Below the pieces are notes generated by a model that worked only from the letters and a program-made list of their open reading frames with translations, was not told where the DNA came from and ran no database searches. A stretch of DNA of 64,000 nucleotides, from the NCBI GenBank assembly GCA_009829735.1, contig CM020620.1:14567420-14631419 (forward strand), given 5' to 3'. This DNA comes from Pyropia yezoensis (Eukaryota; Rhodophyta; Bangiophyceae; Bangiales; Bangiaceae). Below, piece after piece: positions 43,899 to 54,283 of the stretch. Numbering within the stretch: the stretch's first letter is position 1; every line of letters begins with the position of its first letter. The position numbers and the translations under genes were made by a program.

Positions 43899-44272
43899 CA
43901 GCCCCCGGTATAGGGACCATGTAATTGGTGATAAAGTCGCTCCGGGATTGCTGCCCTACCCCCTCCTTGCACGAAGCCGCCCCCTCATAAAGCTCCCCTC
44001 CCGGTCCTCACGTTGCCCCGCTCCCCCGCACGTCCCGAACCCCCGCGTGCCCACGCCCGCCACTTGCCCCATCAGGGGCCGCCCCTCCCCCGTCTCCCCT
44101 CTCCCACCCCGTTTCGCCGCACGCCCACACCCGCGCCCAACACTGGCTCCACCTGCACTCGTCCAACGCGCCCTCACGGGCGCTCCCCCAGGCCGGCCCG
44201 CGCGCCGCCCTCACCGCGGTGCCTCCCCCAAATTCTCCCGCCACGGCCCGGCTCCCGCGCCGACTGAGTGCC

Positions 44273-44428
44273 ATGCTCCTCGCTCGCCGCCTCGCCCCGC
44301 ACGCCTGCCACACCGCGAGGCTGCTGGCCCCTGCCGCAGCGCTCGGCCAATGCCCCTCCTCGGGCGCCACGCCTGCCGGAGCTCCGCCTCTGCCGGCCGG
44401 CCACCGAGTCAGCGCGGCGGGCGCATGA
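44273..44428 (+). CDS. Short ORF with organelle presequence-like N-terminus (right copy)
   Basis: Mirror of 9222-9377. A CATAAAG box about 285 bases upstream (near 43986) could serve it. The in-frame TGA at 44426-44428 is shared by both arms, so it is not a random sequencing error. Confidence 0.25.
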   Translation: MLLARRLAPHACHTARLLAPAAALGQCPSSGATPAGAPPLPAGHRVSAAGA

Positions 44429-44917
44429 ACCAAAGAGAAATTCGCCACAGATGCCCAAGTCCTCAAGGGGCTGCACCTCCCCATGAAACAGTGGCCGCGC
44501 CGGCCGCCGCGGTGGTCGCGTGCGCAGCGGCGCCCGTGTCGACGGCTGCAGCGACGGCGACCACTGCTGCGCACGCGCGGGCGCCCGCTCCACCACGGGT
44601 GGCAGCACACAACGCCTACACCGCCACCCTACCGCGGCCGCCGCCGCCGCCTCCGCCGCCGCCGCGGCCGGCACCTGCGGTCCGCGCGCCGCGGACCCCG
44701 AGCGGGTCCCCCCCTTGGCGCGGCGGCCGACGCCCGTTCCCCGCTGACCCCTCTTCGCCACCTGCCCGCGCGCCCAACCACCCCCACATCCCGCCACGGG
44801 TAAAGCAGTACTCCCAACCACCAACCCCGAGTCAGGGAAAGAAGAGGAGTATTGCCGATATCCCAACTTGGGACACCGGAAGCAAGCACCTCCACACAGC
44901 CAAACACGGAACTCGCG

Positions 44918-45339
44918 TGTGGTGAGCGGGTCCACTCACCAAGGCACGAATAAGATGTGTCGGAGCCAGACGGTGTTTACTTGCTTGGCTAGCCAAGGTG
45001 GGCCCTCCCCGCCTTGCTGTCCCTCCTTATCAACCCTTCTCACACGCTCACGCAACCCCTCAAAACACTCAGAAAATGAACACTCAAACAAACCAATCAG
45101 ATCATGCCACACGCAAAGAACTCAAAGCGTAGAAATCCGTCTGGCTCCCGTGCATAAAACCCAAGAAACAAATACCAGCAGCATTGCCCTGCACTAGTAT
45201 GCCAGAAGTCCTAGTCGAATTTCCGTCCAAAAGTCAGAAGTTTTACCATCGTGGGTCGGGTGAATTTCGACTTTCGGTCGGGTCGACTTGACCCGAATCT
45301 CCAAAGTATTGGTACCGAATTCCGATCCAATCTCCCACA
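44918..45339 (-). repeat. Probable LTR of family E (right-arm copy)
   Basis: Mirror of 8311-8732, preceded on the minus strand by the same polypurine tract (45340-45352). Confidence 0.45.
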
Positions 45340-46491
45340 TTTCCCCCTTCTCAAAAGTCCAGCCGTCCCGGTGGACGTCCAATCAGCTGCGAGTCGCAGT
45401 GACCGGGAGAGGAGGGTGCAATTCCCGAGTCGGGGTGCGAAATACGGTGCATCGCTGGCGTCTCGCGTGCACCAGGGTTACGCCGGAGTTGCACTCGCGT
45501 CCGGCGGAGCCCTCCGGGAGAGGCTGTCTCTCTCCGTGGGGTGCGCTCTCTGCCCTGAAACTGGGTAGAGGAGCCCCCTCCACGCGACACAGGTGTGGGG
45601 GGAAGTCATCCCCCACCTGTTTAGGGTGCTCCACAGGTGGACTCCCGTGTGGGTGCGCCCCCTCGCCTGGGTGTTGGCGTCTCTCCGCCACATACCCGTG
45701 CTCCTCAACTGGAGGAGTAGGGTGTCGACGTTCTCACTCGGAGCGTCGACCTGCACCTGCCCCTTCTGTTGGGGTACGGTTGCTCTCGGGGGGTTCGGGT
45801 TGTACCCCCCCCTACATCTCGATCCACCCGCAGCTGGCTCTCTGCGGGGTGTTTCTTACTCTCTCCCCCCCCCGTTTAAGTCAGGGTTGAGGGTTGTGCG
45901 CACCCCGAGTTGGGGGTGTCGCACTCTGTCGCCGGCGGTGGTGTGTCTCCCGGCCGCCGGTGCGGGGTCTTCCTTCCCCTTCGTGTGTGCGGGCGGGTGT
46001 GTGTCTTCCCGCCGCTGTTCCCTCGCGTCGGCGGGTCTGTCTCTTCCCACCGTGCGGTAAGTGTCGTCTCGGGGGGTGTGTCTTTCCCCTCTCCGCCCCT
46101 GTGTGGGGCGTCGTCGTTGTCGGTGGGGGGTGTGGGTCGTGTCCCCCCCCTTTACTCTAGCCAAGGTCGGGTCAACCTGGTGGTTGCTAAGGAGGGGGAG
46201 TGGGTAGCCAAGGTCGGGTCAACCTGGTGGTTGCTAAGGAGGGGGAGCGGGTCGTATCCCCCCTGTGCTCAACCTCACCGAGTCGGTCAAGGTCGTTGAC
46301 GCGTTAGTCGAGGGAGTGTGGGTCGTATCCCCCCTCTAGAGCTCAACCTCACTGAGTTGGTCAAGGTTGGTTACCAGATGGCGGGTGAGCCGAGTCGGCC
46401 GCTGTCCCCTTCGCCCACGTCGCTGTCGTAGAAGCGACGGGCGGGTGAGGAGTCCCTCGGGACAGAGGAGTCTCTTGGCTGGGGGTCGGCC

Positions 46492-47275
46492 ATGGAAACG
46501 ACTCGTCCCGGGCGGGGGTCGGAGGCGGCCGCCTCGGCCGTCCCTGCCCCATCACCCTCTACCGTTCCTTCGGCTGTGGTCCCACCGGATGATGGGTCCT
46601 CCAACCCGGTGGCGGAAGGGGATGTGACCCCCATTCCCCGCCTTCCGGAGTCGCGGTTGCTACTCCCGCCGCGGCCCCGTCCTCCTGTGGAGCCCTCAGC
46701 CTGGGCGCCTCTCAAGTCAGTCGGGGAGCTTCCCGACTGTAAGCTCAAAGAGACCTACTCGGTCATTCCTGAGCCACGGCGGACCGACGTGTGGTACCGC
46801 CGGACTCGTCGGTACCCCAACCAGGTGACTCTACCTGAGGGGGTGGTCTGCGACCTACCGGCACTACTCTGCCTGGCGGACGCGCCTGAAGTCCAGGCGT
46901 TGTCAACCTCCCTCGCCATGGGGTCAGGCGACGTGGAGATTGACGACACCTGTGCGGTGGTGGCTACCGAGTGGTGTGCCCTCCCTCGTCCCTACCTGGG
47001 AGGAGAGGACGCCCACGTCCAACACGGCGTGGTGCGAGAGCAGTTCCGACTCCGGGGCTCCTCTGGTTTCTTCATCCACGGGTCGTGGGTGGAGTTCACC
47101 CACGTACCTCTGGAAGAGCGTGAACACCAGTATCATTTTCTCTCGGGGTGGTGGGAGAGGGTGGAGGTACCTTGTGGGTTTTCGGCTCGGATCCCACTCC
47201 TCGTAGCCTACTTTGGCTCTGTGTTACACTCCGGCTCGGGGGGTAACCGGGTCCTCGCCTACCTCGCCACGCACT
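46492..47275 (+). pseudogene. Antisense ORF of family E, truncated by the arm end (right copy)
   Basis: ATG at 46492 (METTRPGRGSEAAAS). Matches the left copy with a few replacements to 47275, where the sequence switches to a minus-strand family B integrase fragment; the open frame runs on into that foreign sequence to 47331. The homologous C-terminal half is missing. Confidence 0.65.
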
Positions 47276-47281
47276 GGGTGT

Positions 47282-47671
47282 ACCTGCCCATTAGCTTGTG
47301 GGTGGGTGGGGGGTGGCATAGTTTGCCTTGACCCCCAACATATCCAGCACTCCCTGAAACAGTACAGACGCAAATTGCGGTCCATTGTCCGATAGTGTAC
47401 TATCCGGGATGCCATACGCGGCAACCCAGTGATCTAGGAAGGCTGACACGACCGACATGGCCGTGATCTCTGCCAGTGGGATCGCTCGCGAAAGTTTCGT
47501 GAAGCGGTCACAGATGATTAGGAGGTACTGGCTGCCCTCCTCGGTCACTGGCAGTGGCCCAAGGATGTCCATTGCCAACGCGGCAAAGGGCTCCTTGGCC
47601 GGGAACAGTAGCATAGCCGTAGTAGGCCGCCGTTCCATCAGACGGTTCTGCGGACAACTTGTGCAGGCAGC
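47282..47671 (-). pseudogene. pol: Family B integrase core fragment
   Basis: On the minus strand it encodes the integrase from CTSCPQNRLMERRPTTAML through AMDILGPLP and LSDNGPQFASVLF to about NGQV, near identical to the other B copies. It is cut on one side by the LTR at 47672 and on the other by the inverted-duplication junction. It is what remains of a B element that received a second B insertion. Confidence 0.9.
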
Positions 47672-48140
47672 TGTGGCAGTATTGATCCCCAGGTACGGGG
47701 GCAACACGTGCCATGCAAGGGGCGGCAGGCCACTAGCCTGACCCGTTCCTCCCCCTGCATTTGGGTCCGTATTCCCTAAGTTTGGGATAGTTAGCTTAGT
47801 AGTAAGTCCAACTTGGATTTGAGGGTATTCTGCATTTATCGTCTTGAATTTTCGTGTGGCCCGGTGGGCAGGTGCTGGGGTGGGAGATTCTGAGTGGCGA
47901 GATTCTGAGGGGACCCTGGGGGGATAAGGGGAGGGACAGCGGGGCTTGGCCCTGCGTCCCCGTCTCGACCAAGAAACTGTTGGACCACACACCATCCTCT
48001 TGTTTGTCAGTGGGGAGTTTGCCCCACAACAGGGACAGAGTGTGTGCGACTTGCACTTCTTCCGGTTCCCCCGACACGGGAGGCAGCCCTTGCACACCGC
48101 CCCAACTTGGGTGTCGTGTGTGCAAGTGGTTTTTGCCACA
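47672..48140 (+). repeat. Family B 5' LTR, 469 bp
   Basis: Begins TGTGGCAG and ends TTGCCACA, a 7-base inverted pair. Near-identical copies are at 54641-55108 (minus) and 58696-59165 (plus). It is followed after TT by a primer-binding site. The antisense strand carries a Cys-rich open frame (see findings). Confidence 0.9.
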
Positions 48141-48142
48141 TT

Positions 48143-48160
48143 TGGTGGAGCAGCAGGGGA
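48143..48160 (+). promoter_or_regulatory. Family B primer-binding site
   Basis: TGGTGGAGCAGCAGGGGA, two bases after the LTR end and starting with TGG opposite a tRNA CCA end. The same sequence follows the LTR of the inverted copy (54621-54638 minus). The tRNA was not identified. Confidence 0.7.
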
Positions 48161-48259
48161 CAGGGATAAACTTTACCTCCGGGTGCACCCGGGTGTAGGG
48201 GGCCCTCTGTCTCAGAGGAACAGTGGACTTGGACCGTGTCATACGGATCGTCAGCCAAC

Positions 48260-50206
48260 ATGGCTAGTTCGGACCCCCCGTCGTCCGGGGAGTACACGGG
48301 TGACGCACGTACTTCAGTGCCTTTGAATACTGGTGAGACACAGGTGGGTTTACCTGGGGTCGTAGAGGGACTGGAGGTCCCTCAAGCCAGCAGGACTGGA
48401 AGTGCGGGCGGGCAACAGGCCACCCCGACTCAGTCGGGAGTTCACTCGGGTGACACTTCTGATGTGGGTGGGCCGAAGTCTGGCCACCGTGTGGTGTACT
48501 CAACGGGAACGTCCCAAGGGGTGAGGACTGTCCCCGCGGGTTCCACTCGGGTTGGAGCCAACTTTGGCTTGGAGCGGTCGCCAACTAGGCTTTCGGAGGA
48601 CGGCGGACCTCCGTTGGTCAGCGATGGGCGCGCGCCCATGCCCCCGGTTGAGACCCCTGAGGATCGTGGTTACCCCTCAGGTGGACTCCCGGAGGCGGAC
48701 CGAGACTCAACTGGAGTCGTCAATCCACTCCTCGCGGAAACTGTCCGTCGGGAGGCGACCAATGTGTTGCGGCAGACTTTGCCGGACCTGGTGGTCACGA
48801 TGACGAATACTATTCTGAATCAGATTGTGGCGAGTTTGCCAGATGGCCTTATTGTCCAGACCGGATCGGGGCTTTCGAGCCCGCAGGCGCAGGGGGGATT
48901 CCCCCTCACGCCTATCTTGGGTCGCCCCAAACAGGGGGCGGCACCTGTGATTCCCAACGAGGGAGCCACACCATACTCGGTGGGGCATACGCCCTTCATG
49001 GGGGAGCTCCCCCCGGCAACGCCGGCGGCTACACCAAGCGCGCCGCGCCGGACTACAGGCACTGAGGGTGAACTTACCCCAGGGCCACAGCGGCTGTTCC
49101 CTCAACGTGAGGTGCCGCCCCAGATCCAGGTAGCCAACCCGGTCTACCAGAGGATCTTTGATTGTGAGACCTACGCCCTCCACAACAAGTCGGTGGCGTA
49201 TGGTCCTGACCAGGCCCGAGCCATGGGCCGTGCCAAGAAGAATGCACTTCACTCTTTTGGGCACAAAGCGGAGTGGGATGGAACTCCCCCCCTCCGAGTC
49301 TTTGAGTTCCTACGTCGTTTCACAAAAGCCTGTGACGACAATGCCATAAGTGAAGGCATGGCTTTTTACATGCTACAGGAGTTTACGAAAGGCGACCTGC
49401 GGACAGAACTTATGTCCGTCATGCCCAGCTCCTCAAGTGGAGGCGCTGGAGAGGTGACGTCCTACCTGGAGCTCGTCAACTGGTTGTTGAGGGCCATGGT
49501 TGATGAAGCGGCGTTGGCTTCTCAAGTCGAGGAGTTTACGCAAGCCCATCAGGAAGAGGCGGAGGACGAGTTGTCCTTTGCGGAGCGAGTCCGTAAGCTC
49601 AACAATCTTTGTGGGTTTCTTCATCCACAAGCTGTGGTGAAGAGTCGGTTTGTGGAGGGACTCCATTGGTCAGTCCGGATGGAGACCCGGGAGCATAATA
49701 CTGCCCGGGCGACCCTGGCCGAGTTGGCCAGGTTCGCCTACCGCAGAGGCGAGGCCTACCGCAAGTTGCGGGCGGAACAACGCCAGGAGCGTCAAGCCGA
49801 GTTGGCCAAGGAACGGGAGGAGGCGCGCCAGGCCAGAGAGTTGAGAGAGGCACGCCGAATCCGCAAGGAGAGGGTGGTAGCTGCCGTGGGAACTTCCCAG
49901 GGTATCTCTTCGTCTTCCCCAGTTGGGAAGACCCCTCCGGGAACTGACAATCGGTGTTGGAACTGCAACTCCGATGGACACTGGGCATATGATTGCCCCA
50001 AGTTGAGTAAACGCATCCAACAACTTGTTAGGAATGCGAGTAAGAAGTCGGTTACGAACAAAGCACGTTCACGCCGCGAGAGTGGGTCTCGACCGGTGGT
50101 GGCGGTCGCCACACCCTCGACGAAGGGGGCGGACACGTCGTCCTCGGACTCGTCGTCTTCCCCTTCGTCCTCAGATTCGGACGCCAAGTCGGCGGGAAAC
50201 GAATGA
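48260..50206 (+). CDS. gag: Family B gag, intact
   Basis: 648 codons from ATG 48260 (MASSDPPSSGEY); the upstream GTG-started extension is not needed. The N-terminal ~270 residues are Thr/Ser/Pro/Gly rich. The capsid region follows, with DCETYALHNKSVAYG, WDGTPPLRVFEFLRRF, LVNWLLRAMVDEA and NNLCGFLHPQAVVKSRFVEG. A charged helix (ELAKEREEARQARELREAR) precedes the CCHC knuckle CWNCNSDGHWAYDC. The end is a Ser-rich tail. Gag makes the virus-like particle of the element. The stop TGA overlaps the pol start as ATGA. Confidence 0.92.
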   Translation: MASSDPPSSGEYTGDARTSVPLNTGETQVGLPGVVEGLEVPQASRTGSAGGQQATPTQSGVHSGDTSDVGGPKSGHRVVYSTGTSQGVRTVPAGSTRVGANFGLERSPTRLSEDGGPPLVSDGRAPMPPVETPEDRGYPSGGLPEADRDSTGVVNPLLAETVRREATNVLRQTLPDLVVTMTNTILNQIVASLPDGLIVQTGSGLSSPQAQGGFPLTPILGRPKQGAAPVIPNEGATPYSVGHTPFMGELPPATPAATPSAPRRTTGTEGELTPGPQRLFPQREVPPQIQVANPVYQRIFDCETYALHNKSVAYGPDQARAMGRAKKNALHSFGHKAEWDGTPPLRVFEFLRRFTKACDDNAISEGMAFYMLQEFTKGDLRTELMSVMPSSSSGGAGEVTSYLELVNWLLRAMVDEAALASQVEEFTQAHQEEAEDELSFAERVRKLNNLCGFLHPQAVVKSRFVEGLHWSVRMETREHNTARATLAELARFAYRRGEAYRKLRAEQRQERQAELAKEREEARQARELREARRIRKERVVAAVGTSQGISSSSPVGKTPPGTDNRCWNCNSDGHWAYDCPKLSKRIQQLVRNASKKSVTNKARSRRESGSRPVVAVATPSTKGADTSSSDSSSSPSSSDSDAKSAGNE

Positions 50207-53200
50207 CCGTTGGAGCTGGTCGTCCGAAGCTCACAACGGCAGCCTCGGCCAAGTGGGCCAAGAGGACGAATCAACCGTGCCGGATACTGCGGCGACCTAA
50301 GGGAGTCCGCCCACCTCGGGTAGGACTCCCCAAGAACGTAAACCCACGTCGGGTCATCGCGGTGCTGACGGGTGAGAACTTCCAGGTGGCTGGACGGGTG
50401 CAACTTGCCCCCGGCCGCGCCTGTTGTGCCCGTATCGTACTTGGTACCGGGTCAGGAGCCTCCTTGATACGCAAGTCGCTATTACCAAAGGAGATGAAGC
50501 TCCAACGCTGGAAGTCTAAAGCTGACCATCTGATCGATATCAATGGTGGGGTACTTCCCATTGTTGGTGCCGTGACCCTACCAACTAGGTTGGGGACCCA
50601 TGAAGTCGACGTGACCTATGGTGTAGTTGGGAATATATCGGTATCCCTGCTTTTGGGTACCCCTTATGTCGTAACACAAGTGCCTTTGATTTGTGGCCCT
50701 GAGTATTGGGTCAAGTTGATGAATGGGGAGACTATCCCCATCCTTGGTAAGGGAAAGTCTGTGACTCCTGTGACAGTCTCACAGTCGAAGCCTGTTTGCT
50801 CTGTGAGGGAAGGGTTTACTGCTACCCTGCGTTTAGCCCGTAAAGTCACGTTGCCCCCCAACTCGGTGGCGCACGTTGACGTTGTAACTGATTATACGGG
50901 GAACGGGTTGGTGCACCTCTACCCCCGCCTTGCTCGCAAGCACCAAGTGCATGTTGCCCTTGGCACGATGGGCTCCAAGGCTGGAGTCCCGTGGAGGATC
51001 CAGGTTACGAACCTGAGCTCGTCGCCCAAGTACTTCAAGTCGGGAGCCAAGTTCGGCTATATCGACCAACATGAGGGACCGGTAGTAGCGGCCACCCTCA
51101 ACGCGGGCGCAAGTAGCGACCCGAAGTTCGGGAAGGAGAAGCATCAAGCCAAGTCGGTCGCCTCTCCTCGGCCCCAAGTGAACATGGAGGGTGTTCCACC
51201 CAGGTTGAGGGTTCAAATTGAACGCCTCTTGGACCGATATCACAAGTTGTGGGATAGTCAATTGGGACTCATGAGAGCCACTCAACACCGGATCGAGTTG
51301 AAGCCCGGTGCACCCCCTGTACGCCAACAACCGTATAGGGGAGGACCCCGTTCAAGTGCCCTCGTTAAGGAGCAAGTCGCTCGCATGGAGGCCCTCGATG
51401 TGATCGAGGCCAGCAACGCCGAGTGGGCGAGTCCGGTGGTTATCGTCCCTAAAGTTGATGGGACCCCCCGGTTCTGTATCGACTACCGTAAGCTCAACGA
51501 GAGCACGGTGAAGGACAGTTATCCCCTACCTAGGATGGACGACTGTCTGGACTCTCCTGGGGAGGCAAACGTGTTCTCTACCCTGGACTGTAACGCAGGG
51601 TACTGGCAAACTCCCATTGCCCCGGAAGACAGGCATAAAACTACCTTTACCTGTCACTGTGGTACCTACCAGTGCAAGCGTCTACCGTTTGGCCTGTGTA
51701 ACGCGCCGGCAACTTTCCAGCGCGCTATGGACATGATTCTGGCCGGAGTACGGTGGCAGATCTGTCTCGTGTACCTAGACGATATCATTGTGTTCTCCCG
51801 AAGTCCGGAGGAACACATTGGCCATCTTGGCCAGGTGTTCAAGCTACTTGCTGACGCCGGTGTGTCACTGAAGGCGAGTAAGTGCCACCTCTTCACTCAA
51901 GAGGTGGAATACTTGGGACATGCTGTCCGTCCGGGGCGTCTCAGTGTCAACGAGAAAAACTTGAGGGCCATCCGTAAGGCTCAGTACCCCCGGACCCAGA
52001 CCCAGATGAGGAGCTTCCTCGGGATGTGTAACGTGTACCGACGTTTCACCCAGGGCTTCGCCAAGGTGGCGAAACCGTTGAATGAGTTAGTGAGCTCAAC
52101 GCTACCGAAGAACCTGCCTCCCCCAAGTCGGGTGGAGCAGGAATCCTTTGAAACTCTTCGGGACCTTCTGCTGAAGCCCCCCATCTTGGCTATTCCCAGG
52201 TTGGGAGGCCACTACATCCTGGATGTGGACGCTAGCTACGACCAACTTGGTTGTGTGTTGCTTCAGCAGCAGCCGGACAAGGAGTACTTGCCGGTGGGAT
52301 ACTTCAGCAAGGGGCTGAACTCGGCCGAGAAGAACTACGGAGTCACCGAGTTGGAAGGACTCGCAGTGGTGTGGGCGGTGACGTCACTTCGTCACTACCT
52401 AGAGGATGAGAAGTTCCTCATCCGCTGTGACCACCGCGCATTGCAGTTCATCTTCAAGACGGACTGTACGAACACTCGTCTCAACCGGTGGAGGGTGCGA
52501 CTGGCACCCTTCAACTTTGATATTGAGTACCGACCTGGCAGGCAACATGCCCTTGCCGACGGCCTCTCTCGGGTACCTACCGAGGGGCTGGACACTAACC
52601 CAGTCGATGAGGACATCCCCATCGTGGGGGTAGTCACGCGCTCGGGTCAGGCGTTGAACCCCGAGGCGCCAGGGAACAAGAAGTACTTGCCCCTGTCCCT
52701 GGACGAGGTGGTGAAGGCCCAGGCCGAGGATCCCTTCTGCAAGTCGCAGAGGGATACACTGGATACAGTGGCGGAGACGCGGTTCTTTCTGGGAGACGAT
52801 GGCCTCCTCATGAGGAGGGGGGTATTCCAGGGGACCGAACAACTTGTCGTCCCCGCATCCCTCAAGGACAGTATCCTTGAGAGGGAGCACAATGCTCCCA
52901 CGGGTGGACACCTGGGGTCTAGTAAACTGTACCAGACCCTGAGGACCAGGTACTACTGGCCGTCCATGGTAGTGGACATCTACAGTTGGGTGGCTGCCTG
53001 CACAAGTTATGCACAGAACCGTCTGATGGATCGGCGGCCTACTACGGCTATGCTACTGTTCCCGGCCAAGGAGCCCTTCGCCGCGTTGGCCATGGACATC
53101 CTTGGGCCACTGCCAGTGACCGAGGAGGGCAACCAGTACCTCCTGGTCATCTGTGACCGCTTCACGAAACTTTCGCGAGCGATCCCACTGGCAGAGATCA

Positions 53201-53427
53201 CGGCCATGTCGGTCGTGTCAGCCTTCCTAGATCACTGGGTTGCCGCGTATGGCATTCCGGAGAGTACACTATCGGACAATGGACCGCAATTTGCGTCTGT
53301 ACTGTTTCAGGGAGTGCTGGATATGTTGGGGGTTAAGGCAAACTATGCCACCCCCTACCACCCACAAATTAATGGGCAGGTGGAGCGCTCAACAAAACTA
53401 TTGTTCGGCAGCTGCGCCACTATGTGA
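50203..53427 (+). pseudogene. pol: Family B pol: protease-like, reverse transcriptase, RNase H, integrase; frameshifted near its 3' end
   Basis: 1074 codons from ATG 50203. The protease motif is LGTGSGASLIRKSLLP, with Gly in place of the catalytic Asp (GGT 50443-50445). RT is complete, with ASPVVIVPKVDGTPRFCIDYRKLN and VYLDDIIVFS (about residues 522-531). RNase H follows (DVDASYDQLGCVLLQQ, TELEGLAVVWAV, RCDHRALQF), then integrase with HNAPTGGH, CTSY where other copies have CTSC (zinc Cys lost by TGT to TAT), and the core acids in AMDILG, LSDNGPQF and GQVERS. A one-base loss near 53389 then shifts the frame. The gag-pol overlap ATGA suggests reinitiation or a -1 shift. Confidence 0.9.
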
Positions 53428-54185
53428 GTGAGCACGTGAAAACGTGGGACCAATACATTTCTATTCTTACCACTGCCTACAATTCGCAGGTTCACTCATC
53501 TACCGGGGAAGTACCCCTCGCTTTCGTGACCCCCCGCCGCGTGCGGTCTATTGCCGTGCGGCGGCCGATCCCAACTAGGGAGGATGGTGGCAGTACGCCC
53601 ACTCCTACTGAGAGTAAGGCGGAGTTCGCTGCTAGGCTTGAAAACCTCATCCTTAAAGTCAGGGCTAAGATGGACAAAGCACAAGAGCGCTACAAGCGTA
53701 CCTTTGACAAAAAGGTGCGCCATGCGAAGCATGTCCCCGAGCAGGGTGACTGGGTGCTGGTACACTCACACACCCCAACTGGGGGTAAGTTGGTATTCCA
53801 GACGAAGGGGCCGTACCAGGTCCTTCGTACTGATGGGCGGCGCTTCACCATCGAAAGTGACAATGGGGTCCGCACAGTGAACGGACAGGACGTGGTCAAA
53901 GTTGCACCACCGCATGCAGGCGACCCAGCTTGGGCACGTGCGTGGAAAGCGTGGCGCCTCCCTTCGCTGCCTGCGGCCAAACAGGGCTCGCAGGAGTACG
54001 TGTTCGATAAGCTCATCGACCACGGCTGGGATGAGGACACTAACCGCCTCATGTTGAGGGTGCGTTGGTTTGGCTACAAAGCCAAGGATGATACGTGGGA
54101 GTATGTGGAGGACCTTCCCGCTGAGAAGGTCCGGGCGTACTGTGCCCGGCATGAGATAGACCCTGACAGCCCTCCCTCAACGTGA
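53389..54185 (+). pseudogene. pol: Family B integrase C-terminus and chromodomain, out of frame with pol
   Basis: Continues integrase in the shifted frame (HVKTWDQYISILTTAYNSQ, QERYKRTFDKKVRHAK, GDWVLVHSHTPTG) and ends in a chromodomain: EYVFDKLIDHGWDED, LRVRWFGYKAKDDTWEYVEDLPAE. Chromodomains in integrases of chromoviruses direct insertion to marked chromatin. It ends with stop at 54183-54185. Confidence 0.9.
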
Positions 54186-54283
54186 GGGAAGGCCGAGCAA
54201 CAGTGCCAAGAGAGTGCTTCAAGTCGAAGTGGTACGCAGAGTGGCTTTTAACTACAGCCCTAACCCTCACACTCTCACAACAA

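Larger units (their letters stand above)
31877..47275 (-). repeat. Right arm of the giant inverted duplication
   Basis: Mirror of 6375-23181. Inside the gap the coordinates of paired bases sum to 55058; outside the gap they sum to about 53650. Its inner end lies within an intact short transposon (31712-31932) and so looks ancestral, while its outer end abuts a minus-strand family B integrase fragment starting at 47282. Confidence 0.95.
47282..48495 (+). repeat. Left arm of a 1.2-kb inverted repeat flanking the family B element
   Basis: Pairs with 54286-55498 (coordinate sum about 102781): integrase fragment, LTR, leader and the first ~230 bases of gag in reverse order. Confidence 0.9.
47672..54283 (+). 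mobile_element. Nearly complete family B chromodomain Ty3/gypsy element, 3' end missing
   Basis: 5' LTR, PBS, intact gag, overlapping pol, integrase C-terminus and chromodomain are present. It breaks off at 54283, about 98 bases after the chromodomain stop; B2 continues past the corresponding point (56401) into its antisense ORF, PPT and LTR, so those parts are lost here. At 54284 the sequence turns into a reverse-orientation 5' end of another B copy. Confidence 0.9.
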
